DNA of 64,000 bases from Breoghania sp. L-A4 (GTDB lineage Bacteria; Pseudomonadota; Alphaproteobacteria; Rhizobiales; Stappiaceae), in assembly GCF_003432385.1 (NCBI RefSeq), contig NZ_CP031841.1, positions 3,263,579 to 3,327,578 of the forward strand. The letters run 5' to 3'. The notes under the pieces are model-generated. The model was given only the letters and a program-made list of their open reading frames with translations, ran no database searches and was not told where the DNA came from. A program made the position numbers and the translations under genes. Position 1 is the first letter of the stretch. Each line of letters begins with the position of its first letter. Positions 61,762-64,000 of this stretch are shown one piece after another.

Positions 61762-64000
61762 ATGAACCCCATCAGTGTGGAAGCGCGCGACCCCTCCGCC
61801 GTGCCCGACGGGCTCGGCAGCCGGCGGGGATTGAGCGTGCGCATCACCACCTCGGTCGCGGCGCTGATGCTGATCGCGGTCTCGATCGCCATTGCCGGGC
61901 TGGTCTGGGCTGCCCGCAAGGCCGACAACTCCGCCATGCGCTACGAACTTAGCTTGTTGCGCAATGGGTTAGACGCCGAACAGCAGCGCATCGCCAAGGA
62001 AGTCGAGCACTACGCCGTCGGCGATGCCATCTACCATTTTGCCCACAGCCGCTATCGCGCCAACTGGGTGCACACCCATATTGCGAGCCGGCTGGCCGAG
62101 TCCTACAGCCACGACCTTGTCATGGTGTTGACGCCGCTGCGCCGGCCGATCTACGCCAACAAGAATGGCAGCGTCTGGGTGCCGAGCATCTATGACGAAC
62201 TGCTTGCCGAGAACATCGACTACCTGGTGCGCGAAACCCAGTTCGCATTCGCCGAGCATGTCTACAGGAGACCCAGCAACAAACTGGTCTTCATGCCTGA
62301 TTTCACTGGCAATATTGACGCAGCCTACCGCTCGACGTTCCAGTTGGTCGGTGGCGTTCCGGCGCTGGTGACGATCATGGCGATCGCCCCGCTCAGCGCC
62401 AATGTCGCACTGCTCGAAGGTTTGCCGAGCACCCTGGTCACCGTGCGTTATGTCGACGACGCCTTCCTGCAGCGAATCTCCACGGTCAACCGGCTGATGG
62501 ACCTGCACTTTGTCGCCGGCGCCGAGAGGACTGGGAATTCCGAAAGCGCCCTGCCCCTTTACGACAGCAAGAGCAAGCTGCTCGGCCATCTCGTGTGGAC
62601 GCCGAGCAAACACGGCTCCGCCATGATGGATGAGGCCGGGCCGATGATGGTGCTGGCGCTCTCGGTCATCCTGCTGCTCGCCGTCGGCGTCCTGCGCCAC
62701 GCCCACACATCGACCGTCCGCCTTGCCGAAAGCGAGGCTTTCGCGAAACATCAGGCCCTGCACGACGATCTGAGCGGCCTGCCCAACCGGGTGCTGTTTT
62801 CCCGCCGCCTCGAAGAAGCGCTGCTGCAGGCGCGACGCACCGAAACCTGCCTCGGCGTGGTCTATGTGGATCTCGACCACTTCAAGGAAGTCAACGACAC
62901 GCTGGGCCACTATGCCGGCGACGAGTTGATCAAGGCGGTGGCGCGCCGCCTGCAATCGTGCATTTCTCCCGCGGACACCGTATCGCGCATCTCGGGCGAC
63001 GAATTCGCGCTGCTGGCCGTCAGCCGGCACGACGTCGCCGGCGTCACCGACGTTTGCCGCAAGCTGGAAGCCGCCTTCTCCGAGCCCTTCACCATCGCCG
63101 ACCAGACCCTGCACACCAGTTGCTCCATGGGTGTCGTGATTTCCAGCGGCGAAGGGCACACGCCGGTTGAGCTGCTGCGCCGGGCCGACATCGCGCTGTA
63201 CCGCGCCAAGGCCGACGGCCGCGGCCGCTATGTCCAGTACGAGAGCAGCATGGACGACAAGCTGCGGCTCAGCCGGCAGATCGAGCGCGAGCTGCGCACG
63301 GCCCTGGTCGAAGATCAGTTCGAACTCCTCTACCAGCCGCAGGTGACCTCGGACGGCGCCACGACGGTCGGCGTGGAAGCCCTGATCCGCTGGAACCACC
63401 CCGAAAAGGGCATGCTTTCGCCCGGCCACTTCATGCCGGTCGTCGAGCGCTCGGACCTGATGTGGCAGATTGGCGCCTGGGTCATCCGCACCGCATGCCG
63501 GGCGGGCCACGCCTGGCCGGGTCTGTTGATCTCCGTCAACGTCTCGCCGGCGCAAATTCGCCACGCCGACTTCGCAGAGCTGCTGCGAACCATCCTGGAA
63601 GAAGAGAACTTCGACCCCCGCCGCCTGGAACTGGAAGTAACCGAGACCGTGGTCATGGACCACACCCACGCCGCCATGCGCGTGTTCAGGGAATTGCGCG
63701 AGATCGGCGTTCGGATCGCCCTGGACGACTTCGGCACAGGCTACTCAAGCCTCAGCTACCTGCGGCGCTTTTCGTTCGAAAAGTTCAAGATCGACCGCTC
63801 GTTCATCACCTCGGTCGAGACGGAACCCGAAGCCGCCGCCATTGTGCACACGCTGATTGGCCTGGGCGACGCGCTGGGAATGCATGTGACGGCGGAAGGT
63901 ATCGAAACCCAGGGCCAGCATCGCTTCCTGCAAGCCGCGGGCTGCGAGACGCTGCAGGGTTTCCTGTTCTCAAGACCGGTGCGCGAGGAGATCATTTCCG
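61762..64000 (+). CDS. CHASE4-GGDEF-EAL cyclic-di-GMP protein, C-terminus outside window
   Basis: Inner-membrane sensor that should make or degrade c-di-GMP. Two membrane helices (about 32-54 and 290-310) flank a periplasmic CHASE4 domain (EQQRIAKEVEHYAVGDAIYHFAHSRYRANWV). The GGDEF domain reads ISGDEFALL near residue 411 (SGDEF, a variant usually still active); the EAL domain begins VGVEALIRWNHPEKG near residue 539. The frame is open from ATG 61762 to the window edge and must continue a few tens of residues. In-frame ATGs at 61741 and 61753 are alternatives because GGAGG lies very close to 61762. Confidence 0.93.
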   Translation, partial: MNPISVEARDPSAVPDGLGSRRGLSVRITTSVAALMLIAVSIAIAGLVWAARKADNSAMRYELSLLRNGLDAEQQRIAKEVEHYAVGDAIYHFAHSRYRANWVHTHIASRLAESYSHDLVMVLTPLRRPIYANKNGSVWVPSIYDELLAENIDYLVRETQFAFAEHVYRRPSNKLVFMPDFTGNIDAAYRSTFQLVGGVPALVTIMAIAPLSANVALLEGLPSTLVTVRYVDDAFLQRISTVNRLMDLHFVAGAERTGNSESALPLYDSKSKLLGHLVWTPSKHGSAMMDEAGPMMVLALSVILLLAVGVLRHAHTSTVRLAESEAFAKHQALHDDLSGLPNRVLFSRRLEEALLQARRTETCLGVVYVDLDHFKEVNDTLGHYAGDELIKAVARRLQSCISPADTVSRISGDEFALLAVSRHDVAGVTDVCRKLEAAFSEPFTIADQTLHTSCSMGVVISSGEGHTPVELLRRADIALYRAKADGRGRYVQYESSMDDKLRLSRQIERELRTALVEDQFELLYQPQVTSDGATTVGVEALIRWNHPEKGMLSPGHFMPVVERSDLMWQIGAWVIRTACRAGHAWPGLLISVNVSPAQIRHADFAELLRTILEEENFDPRRLELEVTETVVMDHTHAAMRVFRELREIGVRIALDDFGTGYSSLSYLRRFSFEKFKIDRSFITSVETEPEAAAIVHTLIGLGDALGMHVTAEGIETQGQHRFLQAAGCETLQGFLFSRPVREEIIS

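Noticed and set aside
61969-63669. A 566-codon minus-strand frame
   Set aside because: Antisense shadow of the GGDEF/EAL gene.

Overview
The window is high-GC chromosomal DNA of an alphaproteobacterium, most likely a member of the Hyphomicrobiales (Rhizobiales). The evidence is the set of order-typical genes (DUF2336, DUF3126, zf-CHCC protein, BTLCP-type cysteine peptidase, PAS_5 protein, paired PilZ domains), three TTAA-N7-TTAA CtrA boxes and a dense cluster of GANTC (CcrM) sites. No plasmid replication, phage structural or CRISPR genes are visible. ACR3 runs off the left edge and a GGDEF/EAL protein runs off the right edge.

Layout. 1-2000: arsenic operon arsR-arsC-acr3 (minus) with a palindromic operator; arsC is broken. 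2031-7330: a palindromic repeat element, a pentapeptide-repeat protein, cytochrome c', a di-heme cytochrome c, CutA, NAD kinase and an Hpt protein. 7380-14395: DUF2336 protein, a lytic transglycosylase behind a CtrA box, a MaoC/CoA-lyase pair, a flavin reductase/nitroreductase pair and an anchored beta-rich protein. 14443-22739: thrS, a small AT-rich patch, a CPA2 antiporter, an RLAN/ATP-grasp ligase paired with a GNAT-C39 peptidase fusion, and yidD. 23173-31746: UspA with a BCCT transporter, DoxX, an Fe-S scaffold, folE, hisI, a patatin, a CBS protein, a rhomboid, an orphan terminator that suggests a small RNA, and a PAS_5 protein. 31794-45634: PilZ protein, BTLCP peptidase, gamma carbonic anhydrase, cysE, a coupled pair of alpha/beta hydrolases, parDE, a flavin monooxygenase, a MoCF protein, gpt, an L,D-transpeptidase and sfsA. 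45806-49288: a TrpXYZ-like ABC operon whose final ATPase codons are repeated three extra times in a 207-bp tandem array. 49585-57391: membrane proteins, a 27-residue peptide gene with its own terminator, and an exported protein of about 1,939 residues with ten two-cysteine repeats and a C-terminal barrel. 57872-59112: the most unusual locus, two separated halves of a tRNA-Leu(UAA) gene flanking an AT-rich insert that carries an intact tRNA-Leu(UAA) and a DUF4145 gene. 59604-64000: map, radC and a CHASE4-GGDEF-EAL protein.

Sequence quality. About a dozen genes with intact homology are interrupted by a shift that one extra base would repair, usually at a short G or C run. This looks like base-dropping in the assembly, not mass pseudogenisation. 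These genes are annotated over their full homologous extent with the break position noted.
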